A DNA stretch of 64,000 nucleotides, from positions 1 through 64,000 of the forward strand of contig NZ_JAJUFQ010000021.1 of NCBI RefSeq assembly GCF_029263665.1. The letters run 5' to 3'. Positions 15,535-25,030 of the stretch are shown here, in pieces. The stretch is from Halomonas sp. (GTDB lineage Bacteria > Pseudomonadota > Gammaproteobacteria > Pseudomonadales > Halomonadaceae). The position numbers and the translations under genes were made by a program. Every line of letters begins with the position of its first letter. Within the stretch, counting starts at the first letter, position 1. A model generated the notes under the pieces. The model had not been told where the DNA came from. It did not search any database and saw only the letters and a program-made list of their open reading frames with translations.

Positions 15535-17145
15535 ATGCAGCGGATCGAAGAAAACCTGACAATAGAAGAGGCCTACCCTCTGTTCCGGGAGCAGGGGGCC
15601 GACGCAGTAGAGGTATTCGATGATGCAGGCCAAACCATCGGGGTGCTGACCCAGACGGATATCGAGATGGCCATGCGTGAGGCTGACCTTGGTCGCCTTG
15701 TCAGGGAGTGCATACGCTACCGGGTGACAGGCACTCCTCCCACTTCAAGCCAGGCCAATATCTCGCAGAATGGTTTCAACACGGAACCACTGCGTTCAGT
15801 GCTGAATGCGCTCCACGATGGTGTCTATATTACCGATGCGCAAGGCGTCACCGTAACCATCAATAAGGCCTATGAACGCATCACCGGGATCCGTCGGGAA
15901 GATGTGGTGGGCTTCCATATGGCTGATCTCGTCAAGGCAGGTTACATCTCGAAGTCCGTCTCGCTCGAAGTCATTCGCGAACGCCGCCCACTCACCCTGG
16001 TGCAGACCATTCGCGACAGTCGCAAGATCGTGGTCAGCGGCATGCCAATGTTCGACCACGATGGCGAATTGCAGTATGTGGTCACAAATGTCCGTGATGT
16101 GACCGAACTCCTGCGTGCCAAGCACGCTCAGGACCAGCTGGAACAACTTCAGCGCATACGCAAGACATACGGGGTAGTGACGGGCGATGAAGGGGCACAG
16201 TGCCTGATTACCAGTCACCAGACGATAGCCTGCTACGACTTGGCGCAACGCATTGCCCCAACACAGGTAAAGGTGCTGATTCAGGGAGAAACCGGGACCG
16301 GAAAAACCCAACTGGCCCGCTATATCCACCGCCACAGCCAACGTGTCGATGGTCCCTTTCTGGAACTCAACTGCACTGCCTTTCCAGAGAGTCTGCTGGA
16401 GGCGGAGCTGTTTGGGTATGCCCCCGGTGCCTTTACCGGAGCTTCCTCACGAGGCAAGCAGGGTCTGCTGGAAGTTGCACATGGCGGAACCCTTTTCCTC
16501 GACGAAATTGGTGATCTCCCTGTATCCCTGCAGGTCAAGCTGCTCAAGGTCGTCGAGGAAGGGCGATTTCTTCCCGTTGGCGGCACCGAGTTTCGCCATA
16601 CCGATGTCCGCTTGATCACTGCGACTCACCAGGATCTTCAGCAGCGTGTGGCCGAAGGCGGTTTCCGCGAGGATCTTTACTATCGTATCGGAGTCGTGCC
16701 GCTGACACTGCCGCCACTGCGTGAACGCCGCGAGGAGATCATTCCGCTACTCCATCATTATCTCGACTATTTCAACCAGCAATATTCTCGCCATATCCAG
16801 TGGCACCCTGAGGCTCTGGAGCTACTGGCGGCCCTTGATTGGCCTGGTAACATTCGGGAATTGATCAACCTGACCGAACGACTCGTGGTCACCACCACCG
16901 AGGACGTGATCTCTCCGGGCAACCTTCCTGTAGACAGCCGATCTGCACCGGTGTCAGAAGTGCCTCCCCCGGGCAGGACACTACGAGAGCAGGTCACTGC
17001 CCTTGAGAAGCAACTGATAGGATCCGCTCTTGCTGCCCATGGCAATACTCGTGCAGCCGCTGCAGCGTTAGGCATCGACCAATCCACATTGGTCAAGAAG
17101 GTTCAGCGATGGCGAGCGACTTCACCTCCGGCAACACCCGAATGA
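15535..17145 (+). CDS. Sigma-54-dependent activator with CBS-like and PAS domains
   Basis: The start at 15535 is chosen because AAAGAGG lies upstream; a TTG at 15472 overlapping the permease stop is possible. The product has 536 residues. A short CBS-like segment (LFREQGADAVEVFDDAGQTIGVLT, residues 12-40) is followed by a PAS domain (about 75-190). The AAA+ domain has Walker A GETGTGKT, an intact GAFTGA loop, GGTLFLDEIGD and the R-finger region. A Fis-type helix-turn-helix ends the protein (RAAAAALGIDQSTLVKKVQRW). It probably activates the -24/-12 promoter at 12581 through the dyads at 12462. The ligand sensed by PAS is unknown. Confidence 0.85.
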   Translation: MQRIEENLTIEEAYPLFREQGADAVEVFDDAGQTIGVLTQTDIEMAMREADLGRLVRECIRYRVTGTPPTSSQANISQNGFNTEPLRSVLNALHDGVYITDAQGVTVTINKAYERITGIRREDVVGFHMADLVKAGYISKSVSLEVIRERRPLTLVQTIRDSRKIVVSGMPMFDHDGELQYVVTNVRDVTELLRAKHAQDQLEQLQRIRKTYGVVTGDEGAQCLITSHQTIACYDLAQRIAPTQVKVLIQGETGTGKTQLARYIHRHSQRVDGPFLELNCTAFPESLLEAELFGYAPGAFTGASSRGKQGLLEVAHGGTLFLDEIGDLPVSLQVKLLKVVEEGRFLPVGGTEFRHTDVRLITATHQDLQQRVAEGGFREDLYYRIGVVPLTLPPLRERREEIIPLLHHYLDYFNQQYSRHIQWHPEALELLAALDWPGNIRELINLTERLVVTTTEDVISPGNLPVDSRSAPVSEVPPPGRTLREQVTALEKQLIGSALAAHGNTRAAAAALGIDQSTLVKKVQRWRATSPPATPE

Positions 17146-17293
17146 AGTGCCCCTTGGTTACCGCATGCTCAAGCTCGTTTCATTTAGCAGGGTGTATAGC
17201 TAAATCTTTTGTTATCAGTTTTTGTTATTTCTTTTTGATCTAGAGAAACGGTAGCATGCTCTCTATTCATTTGTCAGAGAAGCTATAGGGACC

Positions 17294-17974
17294 ATGGGAC
17301 CGAACGCCAATACTCAGAGTATCGTCGCTCCAGAACGCACCTTCCATCATGGCGCTGACCTCGAGGCGCTCAACGACCGTTTCAAGGGTGCACTGCCGAG
17401 CGAGATCATGCGCTATACGCTCGAGAGAGCAGAGAACCCAGTCGTCTTCACCAACTTCCGTCCACTGGCGGTGGCCTTTCTGCATCTCGTTACCCGTATC
17501 AAGCCGGACATTCCGGTGGTCTGGGTGGACCACGGTTACAACACGCCAGAAACCTACCGCCATATTGATCGAGTGATCAAAGAGCTTGATCTCAACCTGG
17601 TGACTTACGCACCGAAAATGTCGGCTGCGCACTACGACGCTGTCTACAACGGTATTCCTGCGTTTGACACACCAGAGCACGACTTCTTTTCGCGCACGGT
17701 GAAACTGGAGCCGTTCAATCGCGCCATGCAGGAACTGAAGCCCGATGTCTGGTTGAATGGTATTCGCCACGACCAGAACACGCATCGCGGAAACCTGGAT
17801 GTATTCACCCAGGGCAGTCATGGCACTGTGCGGGTGGCGCCAATGTTCCACCTGAGGAAAGTCGATGTCGAGAAATATGTCCATGAGAATGGCCTGCCGG
17901 ACAACGACATCTACTTCGACCCAACCAAGGGCGAAGAGCATCGGGAATGCGGGATATTCCTGCACAAGAAATAG
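17294..17974 (+). CDS. cysH: Phosphoadenylyl-sulfate (PAPS) reductase family protein
   Basis: The product has 226 residues, close to the E. coli CysH length. It has the adenine-nucleotide alpha-hydrolase fold with ALPSEIMRYTLERAENPVVFTNFRPLAVAFLHL, then VVWVDHGYNTPETYRH and WLNGIRHDQNTHR. It ends with ECGIFLH, the catalytic cysteine motif of the C-terminal tail. The two CC pairs that hold the iron-sulfur cluster of APS reductases are absent, which fits a thioredoxin-dependent PAPS reductase making sulfite for cysteine synthesis. The tail cysteine is followed by a few residues only, as in the family. A CysB-like regulator is convergent downstream. Confidence 0.8.
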   Translation: MGPNANTQSIVAPERTFHHGADLEALNDRFKGALPSEIMRYTLERAENPVVFTNFRPLAVAFLHLVTRIKPDIPVVWVDHGYNTPETYRHIDRVIKELDLNLVTYAPKMSAAHYDAVYNGIPAFDTPEHDFFSRTVKLEPFNRAMQELKPDVWLNGIRHDQNTHRGNLDVFTQGSHGTVRVAPMFHLRKVDVEKYVHENGLPDNDIYFDPTKGEEHRECGIFLHKK

Positions 17975-18205
17975 TTCTCTCGTGTCCTGAATGGGAGAAG
18001 CCTGACCTCTTCCGCGTTGCACTTTGTCGATAAGCCATGTGCTGCGCCGAAGCTGCGGCAACCCGGGTCAGGCTGAATGGGTGCGGTGAAGAGAGTGGAA
18101 ACGGCATGAGATGAACTTCCAGTATGTCGTGGATGTGTTCATGCCAATGCCGTCTCCCTAACGACTTGAGCGCCTGGAAAACAAGTTGCTCGCCCTTGTC
18201 GTGAA

Positions 18206-19138
18206 TTAACTTGGATTGCCTGCCAGCACCCGTTGGACGGTGGCTGTGTCCAAGTCACTGTGGCAGAGCTCCAGGAAGTGGTAGGCAAAACTGTGCAGAA
18301 AACGTCCCCTACGCAGTGCCAGATAAGTGATATTGCGGGGTAGTAGATCGCTGGCATCAAGCAACTTGAGCCCTCGGTCGCGCTCTTCATGATAGGCCAT
18401 CGAAGCGACCACGCCGACACCAAGCCCCAGTTCTACATAGGATTTGATGACATCAGCATCCAGTGCCGTCAGCACGATATCCGGCATTAACTCTACTGAG
18501 GCGAAGGCCTGATCGATACGGGAGCGTCCTTTGACGCCTTCGTGGTAGGTGACGATGGGGTGTGCAGCGATACGGGCCAGGGTCAGTGGCTTTCCATCGT
18601 CCAGGGGGTGGCCTTCGGGCACGACGACGCCGTGATACCAGTGGTAGAAAGGAAAACAGGCAAATAGCTGTTCCTCCTTGTGAAGTGCCTCGGTGCCGAT
18701 ACCGATGTCCACCTTGCCGGCTTTCAGTAACGACACGATCTCATCGGGCCCGCACTGGTGAAGTTCCAGATGAACCTTGGGAAAGGCCTGTTTGAAGCGG
18801 GCAATGATTGGCGGCAACGCATAGCGGGCTGGGGTATGGGTGGTGGCAATGGCCAGGATACCCTGATCTTCATGGGTCAACTGATGGGCCGAGCGCTTGA
18901 GATTCTCTGCGTCCAGCAAGATGCGCTCGATGATCTCCAGTAACCTGGTGCCGGCTTGCGTCAGTCCCAGAATACGCTTTCCTCTACGTTCGAAGAGCTC
19001 GACACCAAGCTCCTCTTCCAGGTCACGAATATGCTTGCTGGCCCCCGACTGGGAGGTGAAGAGCGCGTTGGACGCATCGGTGAGGTTGAAATTGTGGCGT
19101 ACGGTTTCTCTCACAATGCGCAGCTGTTGAAAGTTCAT
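18206..19138 (-). CDS. CysB-type LysR-family regulator
   Basis: The ATG at 19138 is taken as start since the upstream TTG frame adds only three residues. The product has 310 residues. The helix-turn-helix MNFQQLRIVRETVRHNFNLTDASNALFTSQSGASKHIRDLEEELG matches CysB/Cbl closely. The sensor domain contains THTPARYALPPII, with the TTHTPARY sulfate or N-acetylserine pocket region of CysB. It should be a tetrameric activator of sulfur assimilation genes responding to O/N-acetylserine. It is convergent with cysH, separated by about 230 bp without a clear terminator. Cbl is a possible alternative. Confidence 0.8.
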   Translation of the reverse strand: MNFQQLRIVRETVRHNFNLTDASNALFTSQSGASKHIRDLEEELGVELFERRGKRILGLTQAGTRLLEIIERILLDAENLKRSAHQLTHEDQGILAIATTHTPARYALPPIIARFKQAFPKVHLELHQCGPDEIVSLLKAGKVDIGIGTEALHKEEQLFACFPFYHWYHGVVVPEGHPLDDGKPLTLARIAAHPIVTYHEGVKGRSRIDQAFASVELMPDIVLTALDADVIKSYVELGLGVGVVASMAYHEERDRGLKLLDASDLLPRNITYLALRRGRFLHSFAYHFLELCHSDLDTATVQRVLAGNPS

Positions 19139-19341
19139 ATAGAACAAATCTGTCAGAAGTGTCTTTGGAATATAAATGACTTTTTTTATTCTTAGAAGAC
19201 ATTTGCGGAGACGTTTACGGAGTAAAGTGGATATCAGCTCTCAATCGGGGATAGCGTACCTCGATCAGTCTCTATTGCACTCGTTCCATTCCATTTTGAG
19301 TCATCGACCGGCTACGGAAAGGCCATCTATATAGCGGTGAC

Positions 19342-20576
19342 TCAGTCGCGAATCGCTCGCTCGTAGTGGCGTGGATCGAAACGCATACCGATGAACACCA
19401 TCAGCAGGCTGGTGACGGCCAGTCCGGCCCAAGCCCAGGCGAAGCTGCCGAACTGGTCGCGTACGGCACCGGCCAGCCAGGGTGACAGGGCGCCGATGCT
19501 GTAGCCGGCACCTTGGGCAATGGCCGTAATGGAACCGGCACGATGAGGGTCGGCGTGGTGGTCCAGGCTGATGATAAGACTCAGCGGGAACAGACCGCCG
19601 AGGCCGATGCCCAGCAGAGTAGCGATGGCCAGGGGGCAACTGTCGGGGCTTGCCACAACCACAGGAAGCCGGCCAGGGCACAGCCCAGCGGGAGCATCAG
19701 TACTGGGCGTCGGTCCAAGCGGCGCTGGGCCAGAGAGGGCAGGATCAGGCCCGCGACGACCTCGATGGCGGTGAGATAGCCGAGCAACAGGCCGGCGGCG
19801 GACTCCGCCCAGCCGAGCGCAATGTAGTAGGGTGGCAACCAGGCCAGTACACAGGCATAGCCCGCGGCACTGAGCCCGAAGAATACCGCCAGGGTCCAGA
19901 CACGTGGCTGGCGATATAATGAAGTCCTAAGATCTGGCCCTTTGGTCTTGCTGTCGATGGCAGGCAGGAGCTGTCCACGGTTGTTCCAGACCAGCAGGGC
20001 AGCCAGTGCCACCAGCGCCCATGACGACAGAGCGGCCTGCCAGCTTCCGGTCAGTTCAGCCATCGTCGGGGCTGAAGTGGCGGCGAGTGCCGCACCCCCC
20101 ATGATGGAAGCAATGTACCAGCCCATGACCAGCGGTGTGCGTTGCTCTGCCTGATGTTTGATCAGTGTTGGCAGCAGGGCCTGGATACAGGCAATGCCAA
20201 TGCCGGCGACCAGGGCTGTGATCAACAGTATTGCGCTGCCATGCCCGACCAGGCGCAGGCCGTCGGCCAAGGCGATGAGCAGCAGGGAACCCCCGATCAG
20301 ACGATTCTGTCCCAGATGACGGGCCAGTGTCATGGCAAGGAAGCAGCCCGCTCCCATCGCCAGCACAGGAAGAGTGGTGAGTAGAGCGAGTTGAGAATAA
20401 CTGATGGGAATATCGGCCTGGATGCGCTCGACCAGCGGGCCGATGGCTGCCATCGAAGGTCGAAGATTCAGCCCTATCAACATGGCCAGCAGGATGACGC
20501 GGCGCAGGGGGAATCCTTGCTGCCGCGAAGAGGAGGATGTCAGGGTGGTATGCACGGGTTCCTTCCTTGAAAGCAT
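19342..20576 (-). pseudogene. CynX/NimT-type MFS transporter, frameshifted
   Basis: The first frame (20576-19581) encodes about eleven transmembrane segments, starting RVILLAMLIGLNLRPSMAAIGPLV, a CynX-type first helix. It runs off into nonsense after GCALAGFLWLWQ near 19640. The missing end (PLAIATLLGIGLGGLFPLSL, AGSITAIAQGAGYSIGALSPWLAG) continues in another frame down to 19342. A single lost base near 19640-19660 explains this. An intact version would be about 410 residues and export or import a small anion or drug. Either the gene is inactive or the assembly has a base error. It is divergent from ectD. Confidence 0.8.
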
Positions 20577-20761
20577 TTGATGATCTGGCCCTTATGTTGG
20601 ACCATGGGTCGAGGCAGCCTAATTCCTCAACTCAGGTTGAGGTCAAGGAAGGGAAATGGGCATGCGAGACATGCAGGCAGGAGCCTCGCCCTGATCAATT
20701 GGACTTCCCCAGCTGGTGGCTGCCCACTGAAACTAATCACGGATACACAGGAGGTGATTGG

Positions 20762-21757
20762 ATGTCAGTGACATCTTCCAACCATTCGTTGACTGGAACT
20801 TCCTCTGCAGTGGTCGCTGATGTAGAAGAGCCTCAGTGTTCTGCACATCATTGGCCCAACACCAAGAGCGATCCCTATCCCACTCGGTTGCATCGGCCTC
20901 TGGACATGCCTTGGCTGCATCGTCATGAGAAGGTCGTGAAGGGAAGCGCTGAAGATGGTCCTCTGACCCAGGCACAGCTTGATACTTTCGCCAGCAAAGG
21001 CTTTCTGTTTGAACCGGGCTTCATTGTCGGGGAGGAGCTTGATGAGCTGTGTAATGAGCTGGCAGCTTTGCTGCAGAGCGATGAATATCGAGGACGTGAT
21101 TTCAGTATTACCGAGCCTGACAGTGACGAGATTCGTTCGCTTTTTGCCGTCCACCTGCTGTCACAGCGCTTCCAGCAGTTGGCTCATGATTCACGCCTGC
21201 TGGGGCGAGTTGAACAGATCCTCGGAGGCAAGGCCTATGTGCACCAGTCGCGCATCAACTATAAGCCAGCATTCGAGGGCAAGGGGTTCTATTGGCACTC
21301 TGATTTCGAGACTTGGCATGCTGAGGACGGCATGCCGGCCATGCATGCGGTGAGTGCCTCCATCGTGCTCACGAACAACCATGCCTTCAATGGCCCACTG
21401 ATGCTGATACCAGGTTCACACCGGGTCTTCATTCCCTGTCTGGGAAAAACTCCGGAAGAGAACCACAAGCGCTCTCTCAAGGTTCAGGAGATTGGCGTTC
21501 CCAGCCGAGATGTGATCTCTCGACTGGTGGCACGTCATGGAATAGAAGCCCCTACAGGGGCAGCAGGAGGATTGCTGCTGTTCGACTGCAACACGTTGCA
21601 CGGATCGAATGCCAACATGTCGCCTGATCCACGCAGCAATGTATTTTTCGTTTATAACCGCTGGGACAATCGTTGTTTAGCCCCCTATGCAGCGACTCGC
21701 CCACGGCCAGGTTTCCTGGCTCACTCCCCAGGTGAGAGCGGTCCTTGGCATTGGTGA
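20762..21757 (+). CDS. ectD: Ectoine hydroxylase
   Basis: The start at 20762 is fixed by a perfect AGGAGGTGA ribosome-binding site a few bases upstream; the frame is open further back without coding character. The product has 331 residues, normal for EctD. The family signature FYWHSDFETWHAEDGMP contains the first iron-binding His and Asp, and TLHGSNANMSPDPRSN carries the third ligand and the 2-oxoglutarate arginine. The enzyme converts ectoine to 5-hydroxyectoine using Fe(II), 2-oxoglutarate and oxygen. The ectABC genes are not adjacent, as is common in halomonads. A strong terminator follows. Confidence 0.92.
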   Translation: MSVTSSNHSLTGTSSAVVADVEEPQCSAHHWPNTKSDPYPTRLHRPLDMPWLHRHEKVVKGSAEDGPLTQAQLDTFASKGFLFEPGFIVGEELDELCNELAALLQSDEYRGRDFSITEPDSDEIRSLFAVHLLSQRFQQLAHDSRLLGRVEQILGGKAYVHQSRINYKPAFEGKGFYWHSDFETWHAEDGMPAMHAVSASIVLTNNHAFNGPLMLIPGSHRVFIPCLGKTPEENHKRSLKVQEIGVPSRDVISRLVARHGIEAPTGAAGGLLLFDCNTLHGSNANMSPDPRSNVFFVYNRWDNRCLAPYAATRPRPGFLAHSPGESGPWHW

Positions 21758-21796
21758 CATGATGATCAATAACGAAATGCTTGCCAGGTACAAAAA

Positions 21797-21822
21797 AAAC
21801 CGCCTTCCGGGCGGTTTTTATA
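21797..21822. terminator. Terminator between ectD and the BCCT gene
   Basis: ACCGCC-TTCC-GGGCGGT is flanked by a run of A on the left and TTTTT on the right, so it can serve both the plus-strand ectD and the convergent BCCT gene. Confidence 0.8.
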
Positions 21823-21872
21823 CCAAGAACCTTGCATCAAACAAGCACGAAAGCCGCTGGTGAACGTGCCAT

Positions 21873-21902
21873 ATCAAGCCCTGCGTGCTGCCAGGGCTTG
21901 AT
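21873..21902 (-). terminator. Second hairpin, at the 3' end of the BCCT gene
   Basis: ATCAAGCCCTG and CAGGGCTTGAT form a perfect 11-bp stem about 30 bases beyond the BCCT stop codon on the minus strand. No strong T-tract follows. Confidence 0.5.
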
Positions 21903-21932
21903 CCTTCTGCGTGGCACATAGATGGCGTGTTT

Positions 21933-23573
21933 TCAGGCACGTATACGCCGCAGTTCGCCATTCAGCGCCTTGATGATGGAGTAACACATCAACAGCATCA
22001 CGATGGAGAAAGGAATCGCGGTTGCCGTTACGCCTGCCTGAAGTGCCGACAGGCCTCCGCCGAGAAGCAGCACGATGGCGATCAATCCTTCCACTGTCGC
22101 CCAGAACATTCGCTGAGGTCTGGGGGCATCGATCTTGCCGCCTGCAGTGATGGTATCGATGACCAGGGAGCCGGAGTCCGAAGAGGTAACAAAGAAGATC
22201 AGCGCCAGGATGATGCCAAGAGTGGACATCAGGCCTGTCATCGGCAGCCTGTCCAGCATTCCGAAAAGCGCCAATTCGGGGCTGTAGTTATCGATAACGT
22301 ATTCCTTTACCAGGCTGCCGGCGGGGTCTGCATAGAGTTGATCCAGCGCGATGCCACCGAAGACGCCCATCCATACAAAAATGAACAGGCTGGGAACCAG
22401 CAATACACAGATCACGAACTCGCGAATGGTGCGGCCGCGTGACACCCTGGCAATGAACATGCCGACAAACGGTGCCCAACTGACCCACCAGGCCCAATAG
22501 AAGATGGTCCACGCCTGGCGATAGCTTGCGTCATCGCGGCCGAAGGGGGCAGATAGCGGGATGAAGTCCTTCACGTAGGTTTCCAGGCCTGTCCAGAACC
22601 CACTCAATCCCACCAGGGTCGGGCCGGCGAAAAGAACGAAGAAGAAGAACAGCACAGCGAGGACCATGTTGATCTCGGAGAGCTTTTTCACACCGCCTTC
22701 AAGTCCCCGCCAGACTGACACCAGGGCCACTGCCGTCACCAGCATAATCACGATGACCTGGGTGGTGGTGGTGACGTCCAGACCAAAGATGAAGTTCATT
22801 CCCGCATTGGCCTGCTTGGCGCCGAGACCGAGTGCCGTGGCTAGTCCGAACAGGGTGGAAAACACAGCGAGGATGTCGATCACATGTCCCCACCAGCCCC
22901 AGACACGCTCTCCGAGAATCGGGAAGAAGGCTGAGCGGATGGAGAAGGGAAGTCCCTTGTTATAGGAGAAAATGGCCAGAGCCAATGCCATGACCACATA
23001 GACGGCCCAACCATGTATGCCCCAATGGAGAAACGTGCCGGCAAGACCCAGGGCGCTGGCCTCGGGAATGGCCTCCGGGTTCAAGCTTCCATCTGCTCCA
23101 AAGGGAGACGTAACGCCCAGCGGCAGGGACACGTTGGCGTGATATACCGGTTCCAGTACGCTGAAGAACAGTAGCCCGATACCGATGCCGGCAGTGAATA
23201 GCATGGCGAACCAGGACAGGTAGCTGTGTTCTGGTCGAGCGTCAGGTCCTCCCAACCTGATCGATCCATAGGGAAGGACGACAAGCGCAACACAGAACAG
23301 GATGAAGAAGTCCACGAGCCCCATGAAGTACCAGTCCAGCGTTCCTGTCGCGAAGCTGACAATGGACTGGAAGATGCTGCCTGCCTGTTCCGGGAACAGC
23401 AGGGTTAGCACGATGAAAACGAGTGAAGCAAGTGCTGATATAACGAAGACGCGATTGTGGATATCGAAACCGACGGGGCCTAGTTGCCCCACGATGTTGT
23501 CCTGGCCGACAGTGTAATCCGTATGCATGTCACTGGTGATGGGAGGCGACTTGGGGTCGCTAGAGGTAGCCAT
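21933..23573 (-). CDS. BCCT-family osmolyte transporter
   Basis: The product has 546 residues with twelve transmembrane segments. The BCCT signature is clear: WTIFYWAWWVSWAPFVGMFIARVSRGRTIREF, with the aromatic box tryptophans of the betaine site in TM8, and GIGIGLLFFSVLEPVYH in TM3. The C-terminal extension is short, so a long osmosensory tail as in BetT or BetP is missing. It would take up glycine betaine, choline or ectoine with sodium or protons. It is convergent with ectD, giving a small osmoprotection neighbourhood. Confidence 0.9.
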   Translation of the reverse strand: MATSSDPKSPPITSDMHTDYTVGQDNIVGQLGPVGFDIHNRVFVISALASLVFIVLTLLFPEQAGSIFQSIVSFATGTLDWYFMGLVDFFILFCVALVVLPYGSIRLGGPDARPEHSYLSWFAMLFTAGIGIGLLFFSVLEPVYHANVSLPLGVTSPFGADGSLNPEAIPEASALGLAGTFLHWGIHGWAVYVVMALALAIFSYNKGLPFSIRSAFFPILGERVWGWWGHVIDILAVFSTLFGLATALGLGAKQANAGMNFIFGLDVTTTTQVIVIMLVTAVALVSVWRGLEGGVKKLSEINMVLAVLFFFFVLFAGPTLVGLSGFWTGLETYVKDFIPLSAPFGRDDASYRQAWTIFYWAWWVSWAPFVGMFIARVSRGRTIREFVICVLLVPSLFIFVWMGVFGGIALDQLYADPAGSLVKEYVIDNYSPELALFGMLDRLPMTGLMSTLGIILALIFFVTSSDSGSLVIDTITAGGKIDAPRPQRMFWATVEGLIAIVLLLGGGLSALQAGVTATAIPFSIVMLLMCYSIIKALNGELRRIRA

Positions 23574-23904
23574 GGGATGCTTCCTGTTTTTATAAAAAAC
23601 TGAATTTGCAGAGCTTCTCTATGGAAAGTCTAAAGGCTTGATGCCGGCCAAGTACAATCTGCCACTTTTACCCAGCATAAACATCTGCATATTCCATGGA
23701 TGATTTATTTCATCTGCACTTCAGGCGCTGTACGCTCGGCTCCTTTAATGCACAAGCCAGATCATGCACTACCATGGTGGAGACACTGTGTATGGCGGGC
23801 AGGGTGGCCTGCCTTGAGCTGTCGGAGGCTCTGGCAATGCATTGGGGCTTCAAAGATGACACAGTGCCCAATGTCACACGGACCATGCAAACAGGAGCTT
23901 TACC
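23574..23904. other. Intergenic region between BCCT and GFA genes
   Basis: This divergent 331-base region must contain both promoters. Reading frames here are shadows without coding character. An A-rich element (TTTTTATAAAAAACTG on the plus strand near 23588-23603) lies just upstream of the BCCT start; no defined operator was recognised. Confidence 0.4.
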
Positions 23905-24360
23905 ATGATCGACTGGACCTCTCGAACGGGCGGCTGCCGCTGTGGACGGCTGCGCTTTCGCATCACAACCCCTCCGATCATGACGATGGCTTGTCATTGC
24001 AAAGGATGTCAGCGCATGACGGCCAGTGCCTTTTCGCTCAGCCTTACCGTCGCGAACGACGGCTTCAGCATTGAGCAAGGCCAGCCTGTGCGTGGAGGGG
24101 CTCAGGAGGTGGAAGGGCTCGAACATTCCTTCTGCGATGACTGTAAAAGCTGGGTCTTCACACGCTTCCCCGAGGTGATGGGGGACTTCGTCAACGTCCG
24201 CAGCACCATGTTGGATGAGACGGCCGGTATCGAGCCCTTCATCGAAACCTGCACCGCCGAAGCACTCCCCTGGGCCAAGGTGCCAGCCACTCACAGTTTC
24301 GAAGGCTTCCCGCCGGCCGATGCCTTTGTGTCACTAATGAGAGAATATGCAGCACGCTGA
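23905..24360 (+). CDS. GFA (glutathione-dependent formaldehyde-activating) family protein
   Basis: The product has 151 residues, with the zinc-binding cysteine pattern of the GFA/CENP-V fold: GGCRCGRLRFRI (CxC near residue 11), CHCKGCQRMTASAF (CxCxxC) and HSFCDDCKSWVF (CxxC). Such proteins bind a structural and a catalytic zinc; most members have no proven formaldehyde role. The start ATG at 23905 has GGAGC upstream. It lies before the ohr gene but is separated by 130 bp. Confidence 0.85.
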   Translation: MIDWTSRTGGCRCGRLRFRITTPPIMTMACHCKGCQRMTASAFSLSLTVANDGFSIEQGQPVRGGAQEVEGLEHSFCDDCKSWVFTRFPEVMGDFVNVRSTMLDETAGIEPFIETCTAEALPWAKVPATHSFEGFPPADAFVSLMREYAAR

Positions 24361-24490
24361 TACATGTGCTGCTTTTACTTTTCTGCTCGATAAGTGATGC
24401 ATCGTGCGCTTCTCGGCATACACTTACTCTTGCCCTGCGCAGTCCTGCCTAGCGGTGCTGCGAAAACGCATCAAGTCCAAGGAGAGCATC

Positions 24491-24916
24491 ATGTCGATTG
24501 AACAAGTGCTGTATAGAGCCGAGGCCACTGCCGTTGGAGGCCGTGAGGGAAATGCCGAATCCTCTGATGGTGTCTTGAAGGTTCAGCTATCCACACCGAA
24601 GGAGTTGGGTGGTGCGGGAGGACCGGGTACCAATCCCGAGCAACTGTTTGCCGCTGGCTATTCCGCTTGTTTCCTCGGCGCGCTGAAATTTGTCGCGGCC
24701 AACGAAAAGGTAACGTTGCCAAACGATACCAGCATTACAGGCAAGGTCGGGATCGGTGCCATTCCCACTGGTTTCGGCATCGAGGTCGATCTACACATCA
24801 GCCTGCCAGGGCTGCCTCCTGAGCAGGCACAGGCGTTGATCGACAAGGCTCATATCGTCTGCCCGTATTCCAATGCCACGCGCAACAACATCGACGTGCG
24901 TCTGCATCTCGCCTGA
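24491..24916 (+). CDS. ohr: Organic hydroperoxide resistance protein (Ohr/OsmC family)
   Basis: The start at 24491 follows a good AAGGAGAG site; the longer frame upstream is not coding. The product has 141 residues. Both reactive cysteines are present in their motifs, GYSACFLGAL (about residue 60) and VCPYSNATR (about residue 125). Ohr reduces fatty acid and other organic hydroperoxides with lipoylated proteins as reductant. No ohrR regulator is adjacent. A bidirectional terminator follows. Confidence 0.9.
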   Translation: MSIEQVLYRAEATAVGGREGNAESSDGVLKVQLSTPKELGGAGGPGTNPEQLFAAGYSACFLGALKFVAANEKVTLPNDTSITGKVGIGAIPTGFGIEVDLHISLPGLPPEQAQALIDKAHIVCPYSNATRNNIDVRLHLA

Positions 24917-24967
24917 ATGTCTGCCCTGTTGCACGATGGGGCTTTCCTATCATAGGTAGAAAGCGAG

Positions 24968-24998
24968 AATGATCGCGGCAGTGCTTGTCGCGATCATT
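24968..24998. terminator. Hairpin between ohr and the 1128-residue gene
   Basis: AATGATCGCG and CGCGATCATT form a perfect 10-bp stem with an 11-base loop between two convergent genes. It likely acts on both transcripts. Confidence 0.65.
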
Positions 24999-25030
24999 TC
25001 AGGCTTGGCACCGCCAGAACTCGCGGAACG

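Noticed and set aside
23710..24294. 194-residue minus-strand frame over the GFA gene
   Set aside because: It is antisense to the cysteine-rich GFA protein and has no recognisable domain.
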